Source: Lentisphaerae bacterium RIFOXYC12_FULL_60_16
GTDB taxonomy: Bacteria > Verrucomicrobiota > Kiritimatiellia > UBA8416 > YA12-FULL-60-10
Reading direction: 5' to 3'
Length of the DNA: 41,697 nucleotides
Assembly (NCBI GenBank): GCA_001803315.1
Contig: MHBQ01000127.1
Span: 2,493 to 44,189 of the forward strand
Below, one piece after another: positions 1 through 8,944 of the stretch. Position numbers and translations under genes: made by a program. Numbering within the stretch: position 1 is the first letter of the stretch; every line of letters begins with the position of its first letter. The notes under the pieces were generated by a model. That model had not been told where the DNA came from, searched no databases, and was given only the letters and a program-made list of their open reading frames with translations.

Positions 1-3000
1 CGGGGAACTCATTCTCAATGCGTTCGAGCAGGCGGCGGGTCTGGCGGGTGTTGCCGGCCCGCAGCTGCTGTTCGGCGATGCGCAGGAGCGCCCCGCGTTC
101 AACGGCGTCGGAGGGGGTCTCGCCGGTGGCGCCCACCTGGCCCAACGCCATGGCGGCCCGGTAGGCGGCCCCGGCCCGTGCGGTTTCGCCCGCGTCGAGT
201 AGCATATCGCCCCAGGCCACGGCGGCCTGGCGGACCAGCGGATGCCGGACCCGCAGGTTTTCATCGAGGATGGAAGCATACAGGCCGTCGGACGTCCGGT
301 AGTCCCGTATGGGATCGCGCTGGACATTGGCGGCGCCCAGCTGGACGAGCATGCGGAGGGTGCGGGATCGACCGGCCTCCCGCAGGGCGGGTTCATGCAG
401 GGCGAGGGCATCGGATGTCTTGCCCAGGCGGGCGAGGGCTTCCATGCGGGTATTGTTCAGGCGCGCCCGGAATGCGACGTCGAGGTTCCGGTTGGCAAGC
501 AGTTGCCGGGTGAGCGGCTCCAGGATTGCCCAGCGGGCGGGCCGGTCGCATACGGTCAGGAAATGGTACAGGTCGCACAGGTGGGCCGGCGGCAGACGGG
601 CCAGGTTCAAACCGGCCAGCGACTGGATGATGCGGTCCGGGGTGAGGGGATTGGCCGGAAGGGGCGGGACCCAGGTCTGGCACCGGCGCTTGAACGGCGG
701 CAGGGACGGGTGGGACGCCAGGCTGGCCGTGATCACACCGGCATCAAAATACACATGATGCGGGGACGGGTTGCCGGACCGGGTGGTGCCGTCGCCGAAG
801 TCCCAGCGCAGGATGCCCGGGTTGGGGATGTTTCCCTGTGCGGCAAAGCGGGCCACATACAATGTGATGCCGTCGGAGGTGAGGGTGTCGTCCATGCCGG
901 CATCGAACAGGGCCACGGGTTTGCCGTCGAAGGATTCGACACCGGCGGGAATGGCGGTGAGCGCCGTGGTGAACGCTTCGCGCGGGACGAACTGCCACTG
1001 GTTGCCGCCGGGTACGATCCAGGAGAGCGTGCACAACCCGATGGCGGCCGGTGTGTTGCCGACAATGTGGTGGACTTCGAACGGATGGATGCCCGCTTCC
1101 AGTTCGATGTCGGCGCCGACCGCGTACAGGGGGGTACGGCCGCGGATGGGCGGATTGGAACCGGTGCGGGAGTAGACCCGGTAGCCATTGATGAACAGGA
1201 ACGCCGCGTCGTCGCCGTTGGCAAAGAAACTGTAGATACCCGGCTGGGTGATCCGGAAATATCCGCGGTAGGAGGCGGCGAAATTGCGCGGGTCATGCCG
1301 GCGGAAGGGGTTGACGTTCTGGAGGATTTCGCCCACGACCGCGGCACCGATGACGTTGTCCGATTTTTGCAGGCCTTCGACCACGGCCGGCCAGGATGCG
1401 AGACGATCGCCGGCCCAATCGCGGAACTCGACGGTCATGCCTTCCTTGAACAGGCGGGGTTCGGCCTCGTAAGCGAGGTCGAAATAGGCTTTTTCCATGG
1501 CGACGGCGTTGGTCACGGTGCTGGCGACGGCGGCCGCGGCCTCGTCGGCGGCGCGTTTGAGCGGATCATAACGCGGCATGAGGGCGGCCAGTCGGGCCTC
1601 GGCATCCGTCTTGATTTTGGTGACTTCGTTGATCCGGGTTTTGGCCTGTGTGACCGCGGCATTCGCGGCCTGGGATGCGCCGGACAATTGTGCCAGGGTC
1701 TGGTCGGCGGTGGCCTTGGCCGTGGCGGTCGGGGCGGCGGCGAGCCGGGCGGCATTGGCGGCTTCACCGGCAACCTTGGCGGCTGTTTCGCGCGGGACGG
1801 CGGCGGCCTCGGCGGCATCGGCATCCTTGCGCAGGGTTTCGAGTTGGCGGGTCAGGTCGGTCACCGACCGGTTGGCTGTGTCGAGAGCGGCTTTGGCCTG
1901 TTCGTGGGCCTGTTCGGCCTGGCGTGCCGCCGGTTCGGATTGATCGGCCTTCTGGCGGGCGGCATCCCGGTTGCGGCCGGATTGTTCGGCGTCGGCCTTG
2001 AGTTTTTCGGCGGCGCGTACTTTCCGTTCGTGGGTGGGATCGGTGGCTGGGGTGTTGGCTGAATCACGGATGGCACGTTCGGATTCCGCGAGGTGGGCGG
2101 CGGCCGTGGCGGTGGCGGCCTCGGCGTTGCGGCGGTCCGTATTGGCCTGCCGGCGCGCCTGTTCCGCGGCGGTCCGGGCAGCGGCCAGCGCCGCGGTTCC
2201 AGTTTTGACCTGTTCACGGGCGTTCTCCAGGTTGCGCGCCGTGTTGTCGCGATCCGTCTTCAGCTGGTTGGCTTTGGCACGCAGGTCGGCGGCTTCCCGT
2301 TCCACGATGCGGGCGGCCGCGGTTTTGGCATCGGCTTCCTTTTCGAACGGTGCATGGGCGGCAGCTGCCTGCTGGGCGATGGCTTGGGCGGGCGGGACTT
2401 TCTCCGCTGCGGCTTGTGCAGCCGTCTCGCGTTCGGGCAGGAGTTTCTGCCACTGGGTCAGTTCAGCGGCGGATTGCTGGATCAGCGTGCGTTCCTTCTC
2501 GACTTCGGCGGCTGTGTCGCGGAGTTCGGCAGCCCGGTCGGCGGATCGCTTCTGGGCGGCCATCTTGGCGAGCAGGGCCTGTTCCGATGCCTTGCGGGAG
2601 GAGGCTATCCGGTTTTCGAGGGCGCGGTCCCGGTCCGGGGCTGCGGGATTGGCCGCATACACCCAGTACCAGCGCTCCACCCCGTTGCGACGGAACTGGC
2701 AGAGGGTGTCGCCCAGCGGGTCATGTGACAGGATGGCGGCGGGGATGCGCCGACCGTTGCGGGTAAGAATCACAAAATCACTGGCATCCGGTTTAAGCCA
2801 GCCGCCGGTCGGGATGCGCGCGATGACGGTCTGGCTGGTCATCGACGGCGGATCCACGATCTGAATCGGGAAGCGGACCTTGTATCCGGCCAGCCAGCCG
2901 GGCGGCGAGACGGGTCCCTGCCGGGTCTCCAGCTGGAGTGCGAGGGCCTGATCGTCCGCACTCAGGGTATTGAAGGGGAGGCGGACCTCCTTGCCGTCGG

Positions 3001-3154
3001 CGGCTTGGATGGTGATATGGTCCTCGATCAGGAACCGATAGCTGCCTTCGACGGGCGGGTTGGATCCCGACCAGACCCGCGCTGCGGGTTCCTGGGCCGG
3101 GCCACGGGCGACAGTCATGAGTATGGTGACGAGAACCGGGAGTCCGTGTTTCAC
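1..3154 (-). CDS. Giant exported SHD1 / coiled-coil / PA14-like / PKD protein (3' end cut by window)
   Basis: The frame is open from a GTG at 3154 to the left edge, about 1,051 codons without a stop. The GTG forms a 4-base GTGA overlap with the stop of the preceding gene; the first in-frame ATG (3118) would remove most of the signal peptide (MKHGLPVLVTILMTVARGPAQ), so GTG is preferred. Seen in order: signal peptide; an SHD1-like segment (about residues 25-75, W..G.....E..Y..., ending LSADDQALAL); a beta-rich segment; a long Ala/Glu/Lys-rich coiled coil (about 170-550); a PA14-like segment (about 615-700, YRGYFRITQPGIYSFFANGD); a PKD-like motif with WDFGDGTT (about 780-795); then TPR-like helices to the edge. 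Role: probably an extracytoplasmic carbohydrate- or surface-binding scaffold. This is inferred from domains; no catalytic site is seen. Confidence 0.82.
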   Translation of the reverse strand, partial: MKHGLPVLVTILMTVARGPAQEPAARVWSGSNPPVEGSYRFLIEDHITIQAADGKEVRLPFNTLSADDQALALQLETRQGPVSPPGWLAGYKVRFPIQIVDPPSMTSQTVIARIPTGGWLKPDASDFVILTRNGRRIPAAILSHDPLGDTLCQFRRNGVERWYWVYAANPAAPDRDRALENRIASSRKASEQALLAKMAAQKRSADRAAELRDTAAEVEKERTLIQQSAAELTQWQKLLPERETAAQAAAEKVPPAQAIAQQAAAAHAPFEKEADAKTAAARIVEREAADLRAKANQLKTDRDNTARNLENAREQVKTGTAALAAARTAAEQARRQANTDRRNAEAATATAAAHLAESERAIRDSANTPATDPTHERKVRAAEKLKADAEQSGRNRDAARQKADQSEPAARQAEQAHEQAKAALDTANRSVTDLTRQLETLRKDADAAEAAAVPRETAAKVAGEAANAARLAAAPTATAKATADQTLAQLSGASQAANAAVTQAKTRINEVTKIKTDAEARLAALMPRYDPLKRAADEAAAAVASTVTNAVAMEKAYFDLAYEAEPRLFKEGMTVEFRDWAGDRLASWPAVVEGLQKSDNVIGAAVVGEILQNVNPFRRHDPRNFAASYRGYFRITQPGIYSFFANGDDAAFLFINGYRVYSRTGSNPPIRGRTPLYAVGADIELEAGIHPFEVHHIVGNTPAAIGLCTLSWIVPGGNQWQFVPREAFTTALTAIPAGVESFDGKPVALFDAGMDDTLTSDGITLYVARFAAQGNIPNPGILRWDFGDGTTRSGNPSPHHVYFDAGVITASLASHPSLPPFKRRCQTWVPPLPANPLTPDRIIQSLAGLNLARLPPAHLCDLYHFLTVCDRPARWAILEPLTRQLLANRNLDVAFRARLNNTRMEALARLGKTSDALALHEPALREAGRSRTLRMLVQLGAANVQRDPIRDYRTSDGLYASILDENLRVRHPLVRQAAVAWGDMLLDAGETARAGAAYRAAMALGQVGATGETPSDAVERGALLRIAEQQLRAGNTRQTRRLLERIENEFP

Positions 3155-3888
3155 GGGGCGACCTCCGGTTCATAGGTTACCCGCAGGAGCCATCGGCCGG
3201 GTTCCTTGGTGAGCGGGGTATGGAAGGCCAGGCTGATCGCGGGATCTTCAACGGTGAACAGCCAGCCGTGATTGGGCACGGTTCCCGTGTACCACAGGTC
3301 CACATCCTCGGTGACGTTGATGGTGACGTCGCCGGGGGTGCGGATGCGGACGATATCCGTAGGCCGGGTGGCACGGTCGGTTGAGAAAGCACGGGCGCCG
3401 GGCCGGGTCCAGGCAAGGGGTTTCGGGTGGGTCATGCGGAACTGGTGGCACACCCCGATTCCCCATTCCGCCAGGATACGCCACAGGTAGAAGCGGGGTT
3501 CGTTGCCCTGGGTGGTCGGCACGTTCACAACCAGTTCCGCATGGATGATCCGGTTCCCCTTGGGAATGGCATCCAGCGCGAAACGGACCAGCAGACCGCG
3601 GCCCTGGACCAGGCCAACGGACGTATTGTGCGCCCGACCCTCGGGCTGTTCATTCAGCGACCAGCTTTGGCGGGGTGCCCACTCCACGATGCCTGCCACC
3701 CGGTCAATGCCGGTGGAGTCGATGATGATGGTGCCGGCCAGAGAGGTGCCGGCGGCTAAGAAGAGGAGGAGCGTTGCGGCAATGGAAAGCGTGCGGGGAG
3801 GGGGGGAGGGGAACGGGGCGGGGTCGCCCCGTCTCCATAAGACGGGAAATGGGAGGTGGAGAGATTTTCGTTTGTTAGACGGGCTCAT
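3151..3888 (-). CDS. Exported DNRLRE-domain-like protein with hairpin element in its N-terminus
   Basis: 245 aa. ATG at 3888 overlaps the upstream stop by 4 bases and the TGA overlaps the next GTG by 4 bases, so it is translationally coupled on both sides. A hydrophobic core (about residues 33-48, LSIAATLLLFLAAG) ending before TIIIDSTGIDRV marks a signal peptide. The mature part resembles DNRLRE/CBM96-type beta-sandwich modules: conserved RFALDAIPKGNRIIHAELVV, a long WRILAEWGIG strand, then VTINVTEDVDLWYTGTVPNHG and a terminal WLLRVTYEP strand. These modules sit in large exported proteins or act as carbohydrate-binding units; function here is inferred. Odd: residues about 13-26 are encoded by a palindromic repeat also found elsewhere in the window, giving a 32-residue, Pro/Arg-rich n-region. 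No Met/Val/Leu start lies between the repeat and the hydrophobic core. Confidence 0.8.
   Translation of the reverse strand: MSPSNKRKSLHLPFPVLWRRGDPAPFPSPPPRTLSIAATLLLFLAAGTSLAGTIIIDSTGIDRVAGIVEWAPRQSWSLNEQPEGRAHNTSVGLVQGRGLLVRFALDAIPKGNRIIHAELVVNVPTTQGNEPRFYLWRILAEWGIGVCHQFRMTHPKPLAWTRPGARAFSTDRATRPTDIVRIRTPGDVTINVTEDVDLWYTGTVPNHGWLFTVEDPAISLAFHTPLTKEPGRWLLRVTYEPEVAP
3811..3850. repeat. Dispersed hairpin element, copy 1 (inside a coding region)
   Basis: Matches 31700-31739 at about 33 of 40 positions and 26 of the first 27. Core is an 8-base stem, ACGGGGCG / CGCCCCGT, around a short G-rich loop, followed by TCTCCA and CGGGAAA. It lies wholly within the N-terminal codons of the DNRLRE-like gene and is read in frame. 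Confidence 0.75.
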
Positions 3889-5066
3889 TGCTTGGTTCCC
3901 GTGATCACGTAAACGCGGTTGAACCGGGTTGAGGCGGCAACCGCCCGGGGCGGGGTGTCCTTGTATTGACGCAGTTGAACCGGGCCGGCGAAGGTGCCGT
4001 CGGCCTGGAGGGGGATGGCCGCCAGCTGACGGGTCATGCCGGCGAACAAGGCGGTGGGCCGACCGGTCATGACGACGGGTGGCAGGTTGAAGTTGTTATG
4101 GGGGTTGTCGACTTCAATGATTTGCGGAAGCAGGGTGAAGTAACCGTCGGTCTGGGCCATTTGGAGCAGGGAGCGGCTGCCGGCGGCGTATAAGTGAGGC
4201 TTGCCGGGAACGCCGCTGATCCACCAGTGGTTGACGGGGGTGGAAAGTGTTCCAAAGGGGCCGCGGCGGTTGACGGTATCCCACAGGCCGATTTCGGTGC
4301 CCCCGCAACTGAAGATCACGGTGCCGGGCGTTGGGGCCAGGAATCCGGGGCGGGCATTGGGGTTGAGAATCTGGTGGGTGTTCACCCAGGTCGGGAGGAG
4401 TTCCTGCTTGAACTCGTTCAATCCGTAACCATCCAGCGTGCCGGGGATCGGGACGGAAACGGGAACGGGGCGGCCGTCGGCGTCGAGGTCGAAATATCCG
4501 AGCGCCGTCTGATTTTTAGCCGGATCGTGCAGGTCGGGCAGGAACAGGCGGCGCGCGGTGTGGTCGAGCAGTTCGCCGAGGGGAAGTTCCCCCCCGTAAG
4601 TGAACACCGGGCCATGCCCCCAGGCCATGATGAAGGCCAGTGACCGGTTGGTGACCGCGTATAACGCCAGGTGGTGGAAGGATTCGGTGATGGCCTTGCC
4701 CTCCGGGGAATCGGGGTTGGGACCGGCCACTTCCTGCCAGACATACAGGAGGGGAAGCGTGGGATGGAACCGGACCCATCGGGGGTAAACATCAAGGGCC
4801 CGGAACGGTTCGGGGAGTTCCAGGCGGAGGGGGACGGGTGGGGTGGCTTCGGGCATGCCGTTGGCCGCCAGCTTGACGAGGGATAAATGCCCGTTGGTCG
4901 AGGCGCGTTCCCCGATGACCAGCAGGCCGGCCGCATCGCCGACGGCGGCGCAGACCGCCTGTGGCGCGGATACGTCGATCACCCGGTTGACGAACAGGTC
5001 CTGTGCCTTCGCACGCGGGACGGCGGTCGTGGTGAGCAGGAGAAGGATCAGCAGCAGACACCTCAT
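3885..5066 (-). CDS. Exported propeller-like protein of unknown function
   Basis: 393 aa with a clear signal peptide (MRCLLLILLLLTTTAVPRAKA, cleavage likely before QDLFVNRVID). ATG at 5066 overlaps the stop of the DUF4175-type gene by 4 bases, and the stop overlaps the next ATG by 4 bases. The mature protein has repeated short beta-rich segments with VRFHPTLPLLYVW, LYAAGSRSLLQMAQ and RFNRVYVITG, the texture of a WD40/lactonase-type beta-propeller: strand, turn, then a residue pair before 'LYV' or 'YVI'. I do not recognise a catalytic motif and cannot assign a family with certainty. Its place between a DUF4175-type membrane protein and two exported binding proteins suggests a periplasmic or surface structural role. 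Alternative: an orphan secreted protein without a propeller fold. Confidence 0.75.
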   Translation of the reverse strand: MRCLLLILLLLTTTAVPRAKAQDLFVNRVIDVSAPQAVCAAVGDAAGLLVIGERASTNGHLSLVKLAANGMPEATPPVPLRLELPEPFRALDVYPRWVRFHPTLPLLYVWQEVAGPNPDSPEGKAITESFHHLALYAVTNRSLAFIMAWGHGPVFTYGGELPLGELLDHTARRLFLPDLHDPAKNQTALGYFDLDADGRPVPVSVPIPGTLDGYGLNEFKQELLPTWVNTHQILNPNARPGFLAPTPGTVIFSCGGTEIGLWDTVNRRGPFGTLSTPVNHWWISGVPGKPHLYAAGSRSLLQMAQTDGYFTLLPQIIEVDNPHNNFNLPPVVMTGRPTALFAGMTRQLAAIPLQADGTFAGPVQLRQYKDTPPRAVAASTRFNRVYVITGTKQ

Positions 5067-8000
5067 AGGCCGGAGAGCCTTTCATAGTAGAGGTTCACGG
5101 CCTCCTCGTAGGCGGGAAGCACGGGCGGCGCCGGTTCGTCGAGCAGGCGGCCGCGGACCGACTGTTCGCGGGGCAGGCTCTGCTCGAACTCGCCGGAGGC
5201 GCGGTTGAACACCATCACCGAACCGCGGAGCGAGTCGAGGGTTTCCACCTGGCGGCGGATGGCGTCGGGGTCGGGTTTCTCCTTGAGCCGGTTCAGGTTG
5301 GCGGTGAGCCGTTCCATGATGTCGTCGAGATGATCCGTGGGCAGGTACAGGCGGTCGAGTTCCTTCTTCAGTGTCTTGATCCGGTCGATCACCTGTTCCT
5401 GGCGGTTATCGAGATCGCGCAGGCGTTCGGCGGCTTCCGCGGAAATCGGCGGACCCTTGCGTTCGACGATCTGGTTCTTGGCCTGCGGCGGCAAGAGCTT
5501 GTCGGCCATGTCGTCCTTCCATTCCCCGGCATTCTTGGTGCTGAAGGTGGAGTTGGGGTCCGCGATGCGCTTGCCGCCAACGCCGGTGGAGGTGTCGGTG
5601 GCGGGATCATCGGAAAGGGTTTCCTTCATTTCACCCTGCTGGTCGGCCACTTCCATCTGGCCTTCCTGGGCCTCATCGCGTCCGCGCCGGTTGACCGATT
5701 CGTCACCGACCGACAGCCCGTGGGCCCGGGCGCCCTGGCGGCCGGCGCGGGAGGCGCCGCCGAAGTTCTGGGTGGGTGGTTTCATGTTGCCGGTGGCGGC
5801 GGCGGCCGCGGTGGAGTTAAGGTCACCGCCCTGTTTGCCGACATTGCCGGTCTCGTTGATCTTCCAGGCGGTGTTGAGGTTGTAGGTTTCGAAATCCTCA
5901 CGCAGGTCGTCGGCCTCCTCCAACAGGTCGCCGACCAGATCCTCGAATTTTTCCTGGATGACCGCCTTGACCGAATTGGGGGCGCGGTCGGAGGAATTCG
6001 GCATGCTCATCTGGCCGGAGGGTTTCTCGGCGAGTTTCAGGTTCTTGAATTCCTGTTCCTTGCTGCCCATGGGGCGGCCGAGCATGCCGCGCATGCTGTC
6101 CTCGAACAGGTAATCGAAGGAGGCGTCCTTGCCGCGGCCGGCATGCTTGTCGGCGGCATCCTCGGCGGCCTTGCGCGCGTGGATGATGTCTTCGAGGTTC
6201 AGCATGGCTTCGTCGACCTGGAGGGGGTTTTCGCCGGAACCGGCCTTGAGCTGATCGATGTCCTGCTGGGTATCGGCCTGGGATTCGGCCAGTGCGCCCA
6301 GTTCATCGATGGCGGCGCGGGCCGCGGCGGCCTGGGTCTGGCGAAGTTTGCGATGCAGGGCGTCGAGTTGTTCGGCGGCCCGCCGCTGGAACCCTTCGGC
6401 TTCCTGCCAGTGTCCCTGTGCCAGGGAGGCGGTGGCCTGCTGCATGGGGGTGCGCAGGGGTTCGGATCCGAGGGAGTCGGCGGTTTCCTTGAATGCGGCG
6501 GTGAGAAGGGGCCCCACCTGGGTGTCGCGGGTGGCCATGCCGGTGAAGGCGGATTGTGCGAGGCCAGCCAGCTCGTGCAGGCGTTGCTGGCGGCGACCGG
6601 AGCCGGTGCGCTGGGTTTCGCCGATGATGTTCACCGCGAGACCGGCATAGGTGGCCGAGGCTTCGGCCATGCCCAGCTGGCGGTCCGCCAGCATCCGGAC
6701 GAAGGGGATCATGCGGGTGAGTTCCCAGTCCTGCCGGTAGGTGGTGAAGCGACCCAGCACCTCGTCTAGGGACCGGGCGCACCGTTCGGTGGTCAGGCGG
6801 GATTCGGCGAGGGCGGTCCGTTTGTCGGCGGGGGTGTCGCGGCGGGGGACCGATTCGAGGATGCGCACGGCGCGGAGCAGTTCGGTGTCGGCCAGCAGGC
6901 CGACCGACAGGCGCAGGTCGCCGGCATCCTCGGGGATGTCGTTGGCGAGGGTGGCGGCGGTGGCACGGAACTCCGCCTGGATACGGGCCTGGTTGGTGAT
7001 GGCGGCGGTCAGGGTGTCGAGGGTACGCTTGTCATCCCAGCGGAGCCCCGAGGCCGGATCGAACTTGCGGATCCATTCGACCGCAAACGCGGTTGAATGG
7101 TCGAGGGAGCTGATCAGTTCACGGAGTCCTTTTTCCACCCGGAGGATGCGTTCATATTCCAGTTGGAGGCGTGCCCCCGGCCCGCTGACGATGCAGGGGA
7201 CCCGGGTTCCGACGATCCATTGCCCGGCATGGCCGGGATGGTTGTCGCGGCCGCGCACCACCAGTTCGACGCTTTCTCCTTCAATGGCGTCAAGGGAGGC
7301 GACCACCAGGGGGACATTGGTGCCGAAGCGGGCGGAGTGGGTGGCCGGGGTCCAGGATTGGAGGGGGAACCAGGCGGGGACGCTATTGGTTCCGTCCGGG
7401 CGTTTCCGGTAGGCCAGTTCGACGGCGTCGATGCCGTAGTCGTCCTCGGCCTGGATGGTGAGTGGCAGGATGGTGTCGGTCAGCAGTTCATCGCCTTCGG
7501 TGACGCCGTTGAGCTGGAGGACGGGAGGGGCGTCGGCAATGGCGCGCAGGCTGAAGGGTCCCAGCGTGGCCGGTGTGCCGTCTGCCAGGGTCATCGAAAG
7601 CCGGTAGACGCCGGGCTGATCGAATGTCAGGGTGGCGGCGCACTCGGAGCGGGTGGTTGATTCGAGTGGGATGGTTTCGGCCGGCTGATCGGAGGGGGTG
7701 TCGGGTGAGGGGAAGCGGAGCAGGGTTCCGGATTTGACCGGCTGGTTGAATTGGAAGCGGATGCCGGCGCGGGTTCCTTCGGGTGCATCCAGGTCGCCGC
7801 CGGTGATTTCCTGCAGCCGGTCCGCCAGGCGGGTGTGGGCGGGATACTGGAACGTGGCGACGGTGCGGCGCAGGGAAAAGGGGACCGGCACCTGGATATG
7901 GAAGAAGCGGCTTTCGAAATCCCCGCCGCGTACGGCATAGCGCAGGGGCTGACGTATGGACTGGAACGTGTGGCGGGCCTCGTGCGTGGTGCGGTTGACG

Positions 8001-8734
8001 GACAGGCGGAGCGAGGAGGGGTCCCCGTCGCGTTCGACGATCAGGCGGACGGTGTCGGGGATCTCGCCCTGGATGCGGATGGTCACCACCACGTCCTGGT
8101 CGGGCACGGCTTCGATGTCGCCGGGCGTGATGTCGAGCACCGTGCGGTAGAGCGGTTCGATCCGGGCCAGCGGGAAGAGGATGCGGGCCGCTGAATTGGA
8201 GAAATGATCCGTGCGGAAGATTCCGAACCAGGCGCCGACCAGCATCAGCACCAGGGCCGCGCTGACTGGTACGATGGCCGGGCGTATGGTGGGGGATGCA
8301 TTGACGGGTTGCCGGCTGATTGTCAGGACGTTCTCGCGGATGACGGTATCCACCAGGGCGCTGTCGGGGTGGCGGGCCAACTGGATGGCGTTGATCAGGC
8401 GGTTGTCGAGCCCGCCGGGCATGCGGCGTTCGATGTCCAGGGCGGCCTGGTCGGGGGAATAGAGGGCGGTGCGCCAGACCCGTGTGGAGTGCCAGGCCAG
8501 CAGGGCGATCAAGCCGAAGAATCCGGACAAGGCCAGCAGGCGGATCGTGGGGGTAAAGTGCAGGGTATTGTCCAGGGCCAGGATGGCCCACAGGTAGGCC
8601 AGCGGGAGGGCGATTTCAATGCCCAAAGCACGGAACAGGACGACGTGCTTGCGCCTACGCCGGCTGGTTTCCACCAGTCGGACCAGATCGCCGGCAATCT
8701 TAGGAAGCGTGACGGGTTGGTGGTTCACTTTCAT
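5063..8734 (-). CDS. DUF4175-type large membrane/coiled-coil protein
   Basis: 1,223 aa, first gene of a four-gene overlapping operon. Seen: basic N-terminus, two adjacent membrane segments (about 38-55 and 63-81), a third at about 153-173, then a beta-rich periplasmic part (about 190-520), long Gln/Ala-rich helices (about 550-850), a low-complexity Gly/Asn/Asp-rich linker (about 930-1060) and a final coiled coil (about 1075-1150, RLRDLDNRQEQVIDRIKTLK). This layout matches the large DUF4175 proteins of planctomycetes and relatives, often near MoxR/BatA-type genes; that family knowledge is from memory and no MoxR gene is in view. Role is unknown, probably envelope assembly or stress. ATG at 8734 has no Shine-Dalgarno site; a TATAAA hexamer ends 7 bases upstream, so the mRNA may be leaderless. 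About 3.7 kb with a consistent reading frame supports the call. Confidence 0.85.
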   Translation of the reverse strand: MKVNHQPVTLPKIAGDLVRLVETSRRRRKHVVLFRALGIEIALPLAYLWAILALDNTLHFTPTIRLLALSGFFGLIALLAWHSTRVWRTALYSPDQAALDIERRMPGGLDNRLINAIQLARHPDSALVDTVIRENVLTISRQPVNASPTIRPAIVPVSAALVLMLVGAWFGIFRTDHFSNSAARILFPLARIEPLYRTVLDITPGDIEAVPDQDVVVTIRIQGEIPDTVRLIVERDGDPSSLRLSVNRTTHEARHTFQSIRQPLRYAVRGGDFESRFFHIQVPVPFSLRRTVATFQYPAHTRLADRLQEITGGDLDAPEGTRAGIRFQFNQPVKSGTLLRFPSPDTPSDQPAETIPLESTTRSECAATLTFDQPGVYRLSMTLADGTPATLGPFSLRAIADAPPVLQLNGVTEGDELLTDTILPLTIQAEDDYGIDAVELAYRKRPDGTNSVPAWFPLQSWTPATHSARFGTNVPLVVASLDAIEGESVELVVRGRDNHPGHAGQWIVGTRVPCIVSGPGARLQLEYERILRVEKGLRELISSLDHSTAFAVEWIRKFDPASGLRWDDKRTLDTLTAAITNQARIQAEFRATAATLANDIPEDAGDLRLSVGLLADTELLRAVRILESVPRRDTPADKRTALAESRLTTERCARSLDEVLGRFTTYRQDWELTRMIPFVRMLADRQLGMAEASATYAGLAVNIIGETQRTGSGRRQQRLHELAGLAQSAFTGMATRDTQVGPLLTAAFKETADSLGSEPLRTPMQQATASLAQGHWQEAEGFQRRAAEQLDALHRKLRQTQAAAARAAIDELGALAESQADTQQDIDQLKAGSGENPLQVDEAMLNLEDIIHARKAAEDAADKHAGRGKDASFDYLFEDSMRGMLGRPMGSKEQEFKNLKLAEKPSGQMSMPNSSDRAPNSVKAVIQEKFEDLVGDLLEEADDLREDFETYNLNTAWKINETGNVGKQGGDLNSTAAAAATGNMKPPTQNFGGASRAGRQGARAHGLSVGDESVNRRGRDEAQEGQMEVADQQGEMKETLSDDPATDTSTGVGGKRIADPNSTFSTKNAGEWKDDMADKLLPPQAKNQIVERKGPPISAEAAERLRDLDNRQEQVIDRIKTLKKELDRLYLPTDHLDDIMERLTANLNRLKEKPDPDAIRRQVETLDSLRGSVMVFNRASGEFEQSLPREQSVRGRLLDEPAPPVLPAYEEAVNLYYERLSGL

Positions 8735-8741
8735 CGCCGTA

Positions 8742-8747
8742 TTTATA
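8742..8747 (-). promoter_or_regulatory. -10-like hexamer placed for a leaderless start of the DUF4175-type operon
   Basis: TATAAA on the minus strand, followed by 7 bases and then ATG (8734). A transcript starting at the usual distance would begin at or next to the start codon. The -35 region is weak (TTATTT at a 17-base spacing). Inferred from spacing only. Confidence 0.45.
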
Positions 8748-8944
8748 CCGGACTTTTGACACTCAAATAAAGGTCAATCGGTCATGTTTTGTAACCGTTT
8801 GGTAACCGGCGCCCCGGTCCTCCTTTGTAGACGGGTGTTGCCACGGGTGACGTGTTACCAGTCCTGATGCGTTACCGGGGATGTTTTCGTACAGGGGTCT
8901 GCCCTCTTTCGCCGGTTGTCTGTACCCGGGATTGCCGGGGAGCC

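Noticed and set aside
242-2062. 606-residue plus-strand frame
   Set aside because: It mirrors the real minus-strand gene; it is Gly-rich with no domains, and the minus frame gives SHD1, PA14-like and PKD motifs.
5330-6769. 479-residue plus-strand frame
   Set aside because: Antisense shadow of the DUF4175-type gene, no motif, typical of high-GC codon bias.
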